Shown: positions 42,831 through 53,902 of the stretch, piece by piece
How positions within the stretch are numbered: the stretch's first letter is position 1
Layout: each line of letters opens with the position of its first letter
Origin: Lumbricus terrestris
Lineage: Eukaryota; Annelida; Clitellata; Crassiclitellata; Lumbricidae
Reading direction: 5' to 3'
Assembly (NCBI GenBank): GCA_949752735.1
Contig: OX457039.1
Coordinates: forward strand, 22,648,330-22,712,329
DNA: 64,000 nucleotides
Notes under the pieces: generated by a model
Told to the model about the DNA's origin: nothing
Databases searched by the model: none
What the model saw: only the letters and a program-made list of their open reading frames with translations
Program-made: the position numbers and the translations under genes

Positions 42831-43841
42831 CTGCAGCGGTGCACACCCCAGCTCCACGCAGAATGCTGCAGTAGACACAGGCATCTCTGACCGGCTTAGA
42901 GTCGGATTTCAGTCTAGCCATCCATTCATCGGACAGTGTAACCCTTCAAAAGACGGACGACAACGTTAGGGAAAGCTGTAATGATGATCGCGTCCACTCT
43001 ATCTTCATGCTCAGATTGTCGACATTGGATTAGCACAATATGGGTCCGTTCATCTCGACTGAAAAAGCTCAAAGCTGAAAATCCATCGGCCTTTCTTCGT
43101 TAGGTCATTGCTCAAGTTAAACAGACGCCCACGACTGCGTCTATGTATCGTGCAGTTATTGCGGATAACTGTTTCCGTGTTTAATATCCGAGTTTCAGAC
43201 AGAGCCCAGTCCGAGGGAACAGCTCCACGTATTTATCACTTTGATCAAGGATCGATCTCAATAGTCCTGCCTCATGAGTAAAAGTTCATGCGGCTTTCAA
43301 GATAGCGCTCTACTGGTACCTTCTTTGTATCGATTTCCACATGTATCATGGAAATTCTCTGTGGAATGGATAGGCAATGACGTAAGCAAGTAGGCTACTG
43401 AGTACTGATGGGCCACGCTCTGGTGAATAAGCTGGTCTCCCTGACTTCGTGGTCGCTGAGAAATTCTCAAAGATTTGCATTACATTACTCCTTCACCCGG
43501 CTGAGTATGACCTAATGGTTCTCCAGCTCTGGATCGAGTGTATACCCTGTGAGTTTAAATAGCTGTACCAACAAAATTTATGAAATAATCACGTCGCGTT
43601 ATAAAATGTTTAAAGGCTGCTTTTCGGCTGACTTTTTCCGGTTATGCGATCACGTCCTATGCAAAAGTTTCTATCGTAGGCTGTGCTTATCGAAGCATTT
43701 TTGGGTAATTTGTCGTTTTAACGTTCTTAACTATTACACCTGTATAGTATAATCGCTTCATCGTCAAAAGTTAATTTCAACGCTATAGCATACCTTACAT
43801 AATCAATCAATAACCATGGGCACAGTGCCCGTAGGAGTCCG
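42831..43841. other. unique, repeat-poor DNA
   Basis: The least repetitive kilobase in the window. There is no terminal repeat, microsatellite or known domain. Possible host regulatory or non-coding exon sequence downstream of the triplet cluster, but this is only a guess. Confidence 0.35.
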
Positions 43842-46513
43842 ATGCCCTCCTCACATTGTCTCTCCATTCCATTCTGCTCTGAGCTGCATCCTTTTCAATT
43901 TTTTGAAGGTCTTTTTATTCGCCTAGCACATAAAACTGGGGCAACCACAGTTGGAGTTATATATCGGCCACCTGGGCTTAAACTAGAAGATTTCTCTGAA
44001 GAAATTAACAACATTTTAGATCATATGCTAAAAAAATCAAAAGACATAGTAATTTTAGGTGATTTTAACATGGATCTCTTGAAAATTAATAGCCACAAAG
44101 CCACTGCTGATCTCTACCATTGCCTAACCGCCCATCATCTATTGCCTCTCATAACCAGACCTACCAGGATCACTGACCATACATCTACATTACTAGATAA
44201 CATATTCACTAACATTTGGACCAAACTTATTTATTCTTCTATTCTCATCGAAGACATCTCTGATCATTTACCAATCATAGCATGGTTTGATTTTAGTCCT
44301 ATTAAACCTCCTAACAAGCCTCAAACACTGACATTTAACCTAGTATCTGATGACCATAAAGCCAAATTTTTGCAATCCTTAGACTCTACGGACTGGTCTG
44401 ATATCCGTGAAGCTTGTACGGAACTAGACACTGATAAGGCCTATGACCTATTTCTTAGCAATTATAAGAAGCTTTACGATGATTCTTTTCCAATTTCCAC
44501 TAGGACTTATACTCGCAACTCTATCCCAAAAAAGCCCTGGATGACTCGGGCACTGGTAAAATCTAGTAATAAGAAAGCGAAACTATATAAAAAATTCATA
44601 AAAAATCCAAATGAGGCCAACAAAAGGAAATTCATCCTATAAGCTTACAGAAACAAATTTAAGAAAGTTAAATTGCAAGCCGAAAAAGATTATTATGCAT
44701 CCGAATTTTTAATCCATAGTAATAACCTTAAAAAAACCTGGGGTCTTCTGAGGAGTATACTGGATAGAGATACTAACAGAGAAACTGTAATTACTGCATT
44801 GAATGTAAATGGTGAACAAATTACTGACCCTCAGACTATAGCAACTAAATTCAATAATTTCTTCACAGGCATTGCACAATCTCTTGTTAATAAAATACCT
44901 GCTGCAACTAACTCTTTTTTCTCCTACTTATCCCAACCCCTTCCACATTCTATAGCATTAATTCCTTCTACACCTTGTGAAATAATGAACCTTGCGCATA
45001 CCATTCGCACTACGCATAGTAAAGGAGTCGATGGAATTGACCCTGCCATAGCCCTATTAACACTGCCTAAAATTGCAATTCCGCTATCAGAGATTGTCAA
45101 CTGCTCATTTACCACTGGAGTATTCCCCTCTGCATTGAAAACTGCCAAGGTCATACCCATTCATAAAAAGGGCCCGAGGGACAATGTTTCTAACTACAGA
45201 CCGATTTCTGTACTCCCATTCTTTGCCAAAATATTTGAAAAATTAATGTATGCACGTTTAGATAGTTTTTTTTATCAAAAGAGAAAGTACTATTTCAGTC
45301 TCAGCATGGATTCCAACAGGGTCATTCTACCTACATGCCCCTTCTAAGCATACAAGACAAAATCTCTAATGCAATTGAAAATAACGAATACTCCCTTGGT
45401 ATCTTCCTTGATGTAGCTAAAGCCTTTGATTCTGTAAATCATCATATTTTGATCAAAAAACTTTATAACTATGGAATTAGAGGGACACAATTACAATGGT
45501 TTGTTAGCTATCTTGAAAATCGTTTTCAACTGGTTTCTGTTAACAATTGCACTTCTGATCTACAACTCATTTCTCACGGTGTCCCTCAAGGATCTAATCT
45601 TGGACCTCTTTTATTTTTAATCTATATTAATGATTTACCTAATGTATCGCCTTCTATGTATTTTGTACTATTTGCTGATGATTCCAACTTATTTCATTCT
45701 GATAAATCTATTGATACCCTATTCGACACTGTTAATTCTGAGGTTCACCGAGTCGTTGATTGGTTTCGATCAAATAAACTTACTCTAAATTTGGATAAAA
45801 CCAACTACATCCTCTTCAGATCCCATAAGAAAAAATATCCCAATGAACTTCCTATTCTACTTATTGAAGGGACTCCTATCACCCAAGTAACATCCACAAA
45901 ATTTTTGGGCGTATACATTGACCAGCATCTAAATTGGAAGGAACACATCAATAATATCTCTAGCAAAATTGCTAAGACTGTTGGTGTGCTATTTCGCTCA
46001 TCTAAACTGATTCCTGTCTCTATCCGGTCTATGCTATACTATTCTCTTATTTATCCTTATTTAACCTACTGTAATTTAATTTGGACGTCTACTTACAAAT
46101 CTAATTTTATCAGACTAGTCACCCTTCAAAAATATGCAATCCGTTTTATAGCTAATATTCCTCGCCGAGCCCACACCGCTCTGTATTTCAAGGAATTTGG
46201 ATTATTAAAGATCGATCAAATTAGGCACTTGCAAATAGGAGAGTTTATGTACCGTTATAACCATGGCCTATTACCACTTGTATTTAATGATTTCTTTAAC
46301 CTTACCTCTGATCGCCACTCTTATTCAACTAGAAAATTAACTGTTTATGACCTTCCCTACGCACATAATAATACTCGTCGATTCTCTATACAATATACTG
46401 GCTCCCAATGTTGGAACTCTCTCCCTACACATCTTCATTCCCTACCTAACACAAGATTATTTAAGCATAAACTTCGCCTTTATCTACTTAAAACACTTCC
46501 TGATATGTAATGG
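43842..46513 (+). pseudogene. CR1-like LINE ORF2, nearly complete, two lesions
   Basis: Frame 43842-44642 holds the latter endonuclease part: GVIYRPPG, LGDFNMDLLK (catalytic) and DISDHLPI (catalytic His). A TAA at 44640-44642 breaks it. The same frame resumes (44673-45347) through the linker to NYRPISVLPFFAKIFEKL. A one-base indel in the run of eight T at about 45266-45273 then moves it to frame 45335-46510: IFLDVAKAFDSVNHHIL, HGVPQGSNLGPLLFL, LFADDSNLF (catalytic Asp pair), YLTYCNLIWTS and GSQCWNSLP. The first part of the endonuclease is missing, so it is 5'-truncated. With only one stop and one frameshift it is the least damaged CR1-like copy here. Confidence 0.88.
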
Positions 46514-46827
46514 TTAAGGTTTCTGCTCAGTGGTTTCGCCAAGCCCTTAGTTAAGTCTTTAGTTAAGTCATTAGTTAAGAGTTGTTTTTCTCGTTATATA
46601 CAGAAATGTCGATTGCTTAATTTGTTTTTCTCTCTTCCTCATCATTTTTTTATTCCTGCAATTGAATGTTCTGTCATGTTTTTTCTTTTATATTTTACAT
46701 GAATTATGGGTGGCCCTATTAGCGGGATTTTACATCCCTTCTGGGTCTCCCCCTCTTCACCAAATTCATGTTAATGTATTATTCACTGCCATAATTGTAT
46801 CATGTTTGTGTGTTGTTTTGGTTGAGG

Positions 46828-46858
<31 letters not shown>

Positions 46859-46862
46859 AATA
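46514..46862 (+). mobile_element. 3' UTR and tail of CR1-like LINE
   Basis: It contains the hairpin GGGAT-TTTAC-ATCCC at 46724-46738 followed by TTCTGGG, and ends in repeats of AAAAAAAT. Hairpins at the same place occur in the copies ending near 24830, 48549, 56767 and 62820. The end abuts an RTE-like fragment on the other strand. Confidence 0.75.
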
Positions 46863-47280
46863 TAAATTCTGCAAATCTGTTGTACACCACTCCTCAATGT
46901 CATCTGTCCATTCTTTATGCGGCCTGTCTCTTCTGTTCTTGCCTTCCATTATACCAAACATCAGGATCTTGATCTTTCTGTCATCTTTCATTCGACAAAT
47001 GTGCCCGAGCAATCCAAGTTTCCGCTTTATAACTTTCTGCATGAGGTTCTCGGTCATTTCGACTCTTTTGTCGTTTACTGGCTTGTACCTTATGAGTGCC
47101 TTTCTAGCTCTATTATTGAGTAGAAATCCCACTCCTGCTTCGTGTCTAGTGGGGTCTCCAGACCAGGTAATACCTCCATTCCGCATCTCAACCGACTGCG
47201 TCCACCGCATTTCTGATATTCCGAGTATGTCACACATAGGCGTAGGAGACAGGAGTCCAGAGGGGTCAAATGCTCCCCCA
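46863..47280 (-). pseudogene. RTE-like LINE fragment with internal deletion
   Basis: Minus-strand frame 47237-46800. It begins DILGISEMRWTQS (endonuclease, catalytic Glu region) and GGITWSGDPTRHEAGVGFLL. It then passes directly to KVIKRKLGLLGHICRMKDD and RDRPHKEWTDDIEEW, which belong to the C-terminal end of the RTE reverse transcriptase. The whole RT domain is missing between them, while the frame stays open. Either a deletion or a template switch during insertion made this join. Confidence 0.75.
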
Positions 47281-48095
47281 AATTTCGGGCAAGTCGTGTT
47301 TTTCGGGCAAGAAGCCCAGGAAAATATTAAACAAACTCTACTTATATATATAGTTCAGAGATCATTGTTACCCCACATTATTTCCCAGTTCCAATTTGCC
47401 CGAATCAAGTTATAGATACGCTATAAAATTAGTTCGCAGCCACCATGGATAGGGATAGCAAAAATCCGCGAAAAAAGTTCTGACTTCACGGACACGGTAT
47501 AGCATTTTGTAAATATTGACAAAAATCGCTGAAATTTCCGGAGCCGAAATTTGCCCGAAAATCGCGGCAATTCATGGCATTTGGGGAAATTCACAGCATT
47601 CGAGCCAAGTGTTACAGACATACAGTCCTGTTCTCGCGAAAAGATACTCCATAGAGCTTAGTTCGAGCATGTCCCAAGCCCAAATATGCCTCTATTCCTT
47701 CAAGAATGAAGCTTGGTTAGAGCTTGGTTGATGATAATTAAGGCGATAATTAGCGGTGAAGACTCCGCCTACAGATCATTAGTTCAATCGTTAACGACGC
47801 TGTCGGCTATGGGGTCCACAGCTCTCTCAGATAATTTTAATTAATGGAACGTAGTGTGAACCAGATGACCTCTGCTGCTGTAGCCTGTTTCTGTATATAC
47901 ATAGTTTGCTCCTACAACTGTCTTAACAAGTATAAAGTATTTTAGTATTTTCAAATCGACTCCTCTGGGAAGCGCTCACTGCCCGAAATACTCCACAAAG
48001 TATTTGTTGAGAGAACGAAGGACGGAAAGAGACAGTCCAACGGAAGAGGGAAATCAAAATATATGCCACACATCATACACAGTACACCAAATAGC
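47281..48095. other. unique DNA, nothing recognised
   Basis: No coding pattern or repeat ends that I can support. GCCCGAAATTT-like phrases occur a few times at 47280-47560. Confidence 0.4.
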
Positions 48096-48451
48096 ACACA
48101 TACATATATACATACATAGGCTACATACATACATACACACATACATATATACATTCATACATACAAACATACATACATACATACATGCATAAATACATAC
48201 ATACATACATACATACATACATACATACATACATACATACATACATACATACATACATACATACATACATACATACATACATACATACATACATAAATAC
48301 ATACATACATATATACATGCATACATACATACATACATACGTACATACATACATACATACATACATATATACATACATACATATATACATGCATACATAC
48401 ATGTACATACATACGTACATACATACATACATACATACATACATACATACA

Positions 48452-48485
<34 letters not shown>

Positions 48486-48547
48486 CATGCATACATACAT
48501 ACATACATACATACATACGTACATACATACATACATACATACATACA
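48096..48547. repeat. ACAT microsatellite, ~450 bp
   Basis: A nearly pure ACATACATACAT run with ATAT, GCAT and GTAC variants. Its open Met/Tyr/Cys and His/Thr frames on both strands are artefacts. The 3' end of a minus-strand CR1-like LINE (tail with repeats of ATTGA) touches it at 48548. Confidence 0.95.
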
Positions 48548-49286
48548 TTCAATTCAATTCAATTCATTTTATTGCAACCATCAACATACACAATAGACAT
48601 AATATGCTTCACATAATCGGATGGCAACAAGGAAGGCCCTAAGGGATGAATATCCCGCTAACAGGGACACCTAATTACATATGCAATTTTAATAGATGGC
48701 TAGACGGTTGACACAATGACTTTAACAATAGGCTAAAAGAACAGCATGACAATTAATGTAGTAAACTTAACTAAAGAACGCAAAACAAACACACACACAA
48801 AAATAATAAAATCAAATCAAATAAAATCAGTGCCTTCAAGTTAAATATCTTGGCAGTCATTAACCAAGTAGTTGCGCAGTAGTGTTTTTGCCCTTTGTAA
48901 ACTGGAAGCTTGTTGAACATGATTAGGAAACGAGTTCCATATACCTGGTCCAGTATATTTAATATGGAATCTTCTTGAATTTAAACGAGCGGATATGGCT
49001 CGATAATGAGAGGAGTTCCTAGTGGAATAGTAGTGTATTTCAGATCCTTTTTGGAAGTACCCTGCAAAGTTAAGGGGAAGAAGATCATGGGTGAACCGAT
49101 ACATAAAGACTCCTATCTGGAAAGTCATTATTTGGTGAAACTTTAATAAGTTAAATGATTGAAATAAAGGACTTGAGTGAATAAAAGGCTTAACTCCAGC
49201 TATGATACATATTGCACGTTTTTGGAGAAGTACTAATTTATTGAGCCTGGATTTATATGTAGATGCCCAAACTAAATTACAGTATG
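48548..49286 (-). pseudogene. CR1-like LINE C-terminus and 3' UTR, minus strand
   Basis: The minus strand reads [19 protein letters not shown] from 49286, then frame 49128-48841: FQIGVFMYRFTHDLLP, YYSTRNSSHY and KYTGPGIWNSFP. The 3' UTR has the hairpin GGGAT-ATTC-ATCCC (48643-48656) and ends with AATAAAATG and ATTGA repeats. It is sandwiched between the ACAT microsatellite and the minisatellite at 49287, both of which begin exactly at its borders. Confidence 0.82.
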
Positions 49287-50135
49287 ATAGATAGATACAT
49301 GGATAAGGATAGAGACAGATACATGGATAGGGACAGAGACAGAGACATGGATAAGGACAGAGACAGAGACATGGATAGGGACAGAGACAGAGACATGGAT
49401 AGGGACAGAGACAGAGACATAGATAGGGACATAGACAGATACATAGATAGGGACAGAGACAGAGACATGGATAGGGACAGAGACAGATACATGGATAGGG
49501 ACAGAGACAGACACATGGATTGGGACAGAGACAGAGACATGGATAGGGACAGATACAGAGACATGGATAGGGACAGAGACAGAGACATGGATAGGGACAG
49601 ATACAGAGACATGGATACGGACAGAGACAGAGACATGGATAGGGACAGAGACAGAGACATGGATAGGGACAGAGACAGATACCTAGATAGGGGCAGAGAC
49701 AGATACCTAGATAGGGACAGAGACAGATACATAGATAGGGACAGAGACAGAGACATGGATAGGGACAGAGACAGATACCTAGTTAGGGACAGAGACAGAT
49801 ACATAGATAGGGACAGATACAGAGACATGGATAGGGACATAGACAGAGACATGGATAGGGACAGAGACATGGATTGGCACAGAGACATGGATAGGGACAG
49901 AGACATGGATAGGGACAGAGACAGAGACATGGATAGGTACAGATACAGAGACATGGATAGGGACAGAGACAGAGACATGGATAGGGACAGAGACAGAGAC
50001 ATGGATAGGGACAGAGACAGAGACATGGATAGGGACAGAGACAGAGACATGGATAAGGACAGAGACAGAGACATGGATAGGGACAGAGACAGAGACATGG
50101 ATAGGGACATAGACAGAGACATGGATGGGGACCGT
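49287..50135. repeat. 24-bp minisatellite (GGGACAGAGACAGAGACATGG)
   Basis: About 35 copies of a unit built from GATAGGGACAGAGACAGAGACATG cut in halves of 12 and 24 bp. Since 24 is a multiple of 3, long frames stay open on both strands (Asp-Arg-Asp-Met on plus, Ser-Leu or Val-Ser on minus). There is no domain or splice support for a gene. Confidence 0.92.
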
Positions 50136-50855
50136 GTTATGGCCCGCGGCCTACTTGGCGTCTGGAACTCATTGGTGTCAGGTAATTAATGATGTTTTCC
50201 ACGTATGGGTAATTAATGATGTTTCCACGTATGGGTCTTATCTCTGTGGGTCATTTTCACTTCTTCTGCTTATTGCCACATTACCCTTCCATTTCTTCAA
50301 CTCTCGTAGGCCTACCCGCTCCCCATGCCTCTATTTTTAACTATACCAGGGTGAGAATTGTCACATCTGCGTACAACTCTCCGTCGTTTTAGCTCACAGT
50401 TGCTCTGTGCATTGCACCGTGTTAAATTTGAAAACAGATAGAATACAACAGATTTATTATAAATTCACGTATATGTGTGTATATATATATATAAGATTTA
50501 TTCAACCGACGCGTTACGGCCACATGGCTTCTTCTGACGGAATGTTTATGTTACAGACAGATATTCCTAAAGTTCATTAGGCGTGGGGCGGGAGCCCGAT
50601 GGTCATGACTATCTAGCTAATTACATACCCACACTCGCCCATGCATACTTACTATGCGCTTGCTATATATCTGCTTGTCTATGTTTTTCTGCCTTCCTTT
50701 GTAGCTAATATATTATATTGATATTTTACCATAGGCTCGTATACATCGCAATCTCCAAATTTTCAAAGCGCCACTCTAAAGCCAAGTGCACGCAGCGCAC
50801 CAGACCTTCGTATAATAATACATGCTTACTTTTGTGTGTGTATATGTATATATAT
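50136..50855. other. unique DNA, nothing recognised
   Basis: Short TATATATA runs at 50474 and 50850, and a single TAGGCCTA at 50307. No coding pattern or repeat ends that I can support. Confidence 0.4.
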
Positions 50856-51072
50856 TTGTTTGTATGCGTACTTGTTATAGCGCCCCTTCAAGCTCCTTCT
50901 ACTCAGAGGCGCTCCCGAATGCAGAGCGGACACTGCATCGGAGTTTCACGCCGAAGCGCTGAGCAATTGTGAGTGAAGGACTTGCCCAAGGTCCTTACGC
51001 GGCGAGGTGGATTCGAACCTCGAACCTTCCGGCTTCAAGGCAACGACGCCACCACTACACCACCGCGCCCCA
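50856..51072 (-). mobile_element. tRNA-derived SINE, copy 2
   Basis: Same SINE as 34068-34287, about 93% alike by eye. A box TGGTGTAGTGG lies at 51052-51062 and B box GGTTCGAATCC at 51009-51019, both intact. The tail reads GGGAGCGCCTCTGAGTAG, then AGCTTGAAGGGGCGCTATA, closer to the L2-like LINE tail than that of copy 1. It ends in AAACAAATA. Confidence 0.9.
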
Positions 51073-51770
51073 CCTTTCTTCCCCTGAGAATTTGTAGGCT
51101 ATTCTTCATTCGACCCCTTGGTCCTGCTTTTTATGTGTCCATTTGTATGTCTGCTTCTTTGTCCTAATGCTTTTGGCTGCCCTTTCTTTCTGTGTCTTTC
51201 ATATCAATCATCAACGTTTCCCCGTTTGTTGGGGTAATCATGTCAAACCAGACCAGACCTTGACCAACGCCTGGGGATCCTATGACCACATGCCCAAAAA
51301 CATGACTTGCCCGAAATTTGCTATAAGACTTACTGCACATTGCATTGCATAGCTACATGTATAGTCTAGAGTGAGAGATTTGTTTAAACAAGAACGGGGG
51401 TTGTACTATGAAGCACTTGGAATTGGGGTGTGAAAATCAGACTTAACAATGGAGCACTTAGAAAGACGGGTTGAAACCCCACCCCCGCAATTCTCACCCT
51501 GTGTATAGACCACACTACATTGCATATAATGCATGTACTACGCTAATTATAGCCCTCCCTTCCCTCACCCTTCGGTGTGGATTGAATGCAATCCCCGTTC
51601 CCTGTCTCTCTCCTTCTTTTAACTGCCGTCTCTCGCCAATGAATGGGTCAGTGGGGTTGTAATCGACTCCCCCTTCCATCCTCTCAACCTATTCTGTGCC
51701 AATGGCCGTGCCTATGTTTGATATTCCAGTATATTTATATGTGTATATATATAGTTTATACTAGCTGGGG
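51073..51770. other. unique DNA, nothing recognised
   Basis: No open frame or terminal repeat that I can support. Confidence 0.4.
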
Positions 51771-52180
51771 TACCCGACGTTGCCCGGGAAATATAGGATT
51801 CGATCCGCTTCAGCCGCAACCCCACCACACAACACCCCACCACACTCCGACCTCCGCCGGTAGCCTACACCACCACCACCGGAGAAACTTGGGTTTGACG
51901 AAAATTTCCACTCCATCCCACCTCCACCCCACCCCTCCACCCCTCAACCCCTCCTACCCCACTCCACCTCCCACTCCATCCCTTCCACCCCACCCCACCC
52001 CTCCACCCCCGACCCCCACTCCCCCACTCCACCACATCCCCCCCCATCCCCCCCCGACCCCTCCACCCCACCCCTGAATGTTTGGAGTGAAAAGCTTAAA
52101 AACTGTGAGCGTGCATTCTGGACAAATATACATACATACATACAAACATACAAAGCCAAGTCCTTTCTTACAGATATAGA
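51771..52180 (+). repeat. dispersed CCGGCGTTG repeat family, copy 3
   Basis: Begins CTAGCTGGGGTACCCGACGT and ends CTTTCTTACAGATATAGA. The C-rich interior (51910-52075) is short here, and the 3' part (GTGAAAAGCTTAAAAACTGTG) matches the one at 5327-5345 of copy 1. Confidence 0.75.
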
Positions 52181-52221
52181 TATATCCCATTACGCCTCTA
52201 TTCGCAATTAACGCCTCCATT

Positions 52222-52519
52222 CAACCTGATGATGATGACGACGAGGGCGACGATGATGATGATGAGGACGACGAAGAAGACGACGACGACAACGACGACT
52301 ACGATAGTGATGATGACGATGATGATGACGATGATGATGATGATGATGATGACGACGACGATGACTATGATGATGCTGATGACCCTAGTGAGGATGATGA
52401 TGATAGTATCTATGATGTTGATGCGAATGATGATGACCATTATGACAATGAAGATGACGACGACGAAGTAGTAGTAGTAGTAGCAGTAGTGGTAGTAGTA
52501 GTAGCAGCCTTGCAGCTTC

Positions 52520-52569
<50 letters not shown>

Positions 52570-52805
52570 CGACGACGACAATGTAAATAATAACGACGAC
52601 GACGATGACAACTGCATAGATGATGAGGAGGACGACGATGATGTTGTTGATGGCGACGACCATATAAATGATGACGATGATGATGATTAAATGATGAAAA
52701 CGACGATTATGTTGACAACTACCACCATATAATTGATGATGATGACGACGACGATGATGACGGTGGTGATGATGATAATGATGACGACATTAACAACGAC
52801 GACGA
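52222..52805. repeat. GAT/GAC trinucleotide repeat block
   Basis: Mixed GATGATGAT, GACGACGAC and GTAGTAGTA runs over about 580 bp; the purest GAT run is at 52518-52568. Long single-residue frames on both strands are artefacts. Confidence 0.9.
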
Positions 52806-52819
52806 AGTTGTGAGTCAGT

Positions 52820-53275
52820 CAGGGTCGGATTAACAAATTTGGGGGCCCTGTTTAGTAAAACTGTGGGGCCCCAGCCTTACAGAAGCATGTAAAAATGACA
52901 CACAAAACGTGATGTACTCAACGAATCAGCATTCGCTTATTATTAATTCATTACTTCTATTTTTACAATAGGCCTATCAATAGGTCTTTTTATATTCCAG
53001 TCTAGTGTTAACGTATCGATACATCATTTACGGCTTAAGAATATTAAAATTATTCATGGTCAGACATTTTCGTAACCAGGATATAGCACTCGTACAAGCA
53101 AACGATGTAGAAGAGATTTTCTCAGCATGGAAAATTTCTGACAGTCTTGCGGCAGAACAACGGCCAGGGCAAATGATTTTTACCAGAGAATTTGCTCTGA
53201 AACACCCTGCTGTTGCGCCGCCACTGATTACAGACTATAACATATATTTCGCGGTTACGCCAGACCCTGACCCTG
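52820..53275. mobile_element. hAT-like fragment (CAGGGTCGGATTAAC end)
   Basis: The left end, CAGGGTCGGATTAAC, followed by GGGGGCCCTG resembles hAT ends with the GGGCCC block seen at 39829. A possible right end, CAGACCCTGACCCTG, is its rough inverse. I find no matching 8-bp flank, so the right border is uncertain. The part 53214-53262 recurs inverted at 22031-22080. Confidence 0.45.
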
Positions 53276-53329
53276 ACAGGCTGGGTACCCTCTTATCTGT
53301 GTGAGCTTTGCCTCCCTCTTTCCATAGGC

Positions 53330-53584
53330 CGCCGCGCTCTGCACTCTGCTGTCCATGGTGACTTAATGGTTCCTTTCACTCGCTCTGCAACAATGCAGAG
53401 GCGTTCATTCTCTGTGGTTGGTCCAACGACCTGGAATGGACTTCCCTTGACTATGCGACACCTCCCAAGCTCTTCTCAATTTCACAAACTGTCGAAGACT
53501 GTTTTTTCGCTTGATCTCGGCCGGGAGCGCCTCTGAGTAGGTACCTTGAAGGAGTGCTATATAAATTACAATTGATTGATTGAT
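53330..53584 (+). pseudogene. L2-like LINE C-terminus and tail, copy A
   Basis: In one frame: RRSFSVVGPTTWNGLPL, SSSQFHKLSKTVFSLD, LGRERL and TGA. The stop lies inside the tail GGGAGCGCCTCTGAGTAG, then CCTTGAAGGAGTGCTATATA, followed by ATTG repeats. It is 5'-truncated, carrying only the last 80 or so codons. Confidence 0.82.
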
Positions 53585-53734
53585 TGATTGACTCAAGCTC
53601 CATCCTGCCTATACAGCTTTTCACCTCGGTTTCTGTCACTCTGGACTTCCGTTTAACGCGCTCAGTTACCCGTGAGGACGTCCTTCTTCTCTTTTCATGT
53701 ACTGTGACCATGCAACGAAGAGCATTCTCGGTGT

Positions 53735-53902
53735 AGGCCTATACATGGGTGCAGTTGTCCAGAATGGCCTCCCTGTGGCTCTCCTCACGATTCCCGCGAC
53801 TCTGCTGGCTCTTCTTAAGGCTTTACTTTTTGACAACGCCTGCGTTGGGAGAGCATCTGAGTAAAATTCTCAAGAGGTGCCATATATGAGATATACGAGA
53901 TA
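53735..53902 (+). pseudogene. L2-like LINE C-terminus and tail, copy B
   Basis: VQNGLPVALLTIPATL, then LLKALLFDNACVGRASE and a stop, with the tail GGGAGAGCATCTGAGTAA, then CTCAAGAGGTGCCATATA. It is diverged from copy A and joins at 53903 to a different, longer LINE without a spacer. Confidence 0.7.

Noticed and set aside
48054..48616. Met/Tyr/Cys and His/Thr/Tyr open frames
   Set aside because: Artefact of the ACAT microsatellite; the same occurs at 55500-55802 and 56768-57046.
49263..50189. 308-codon Asp/Arg/Met repeat frame resembling an RD-repeat protein
   Set aside because: It coincides with a 24-bp minisatellite, is open on both strands, and its borders are those of the repeat rather than of a gene.
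52229..52663. Met/Thr- and Ile/Val/Ser-rich frames
   Set aside because: GAT/GAC repeat artefacts on both strands.
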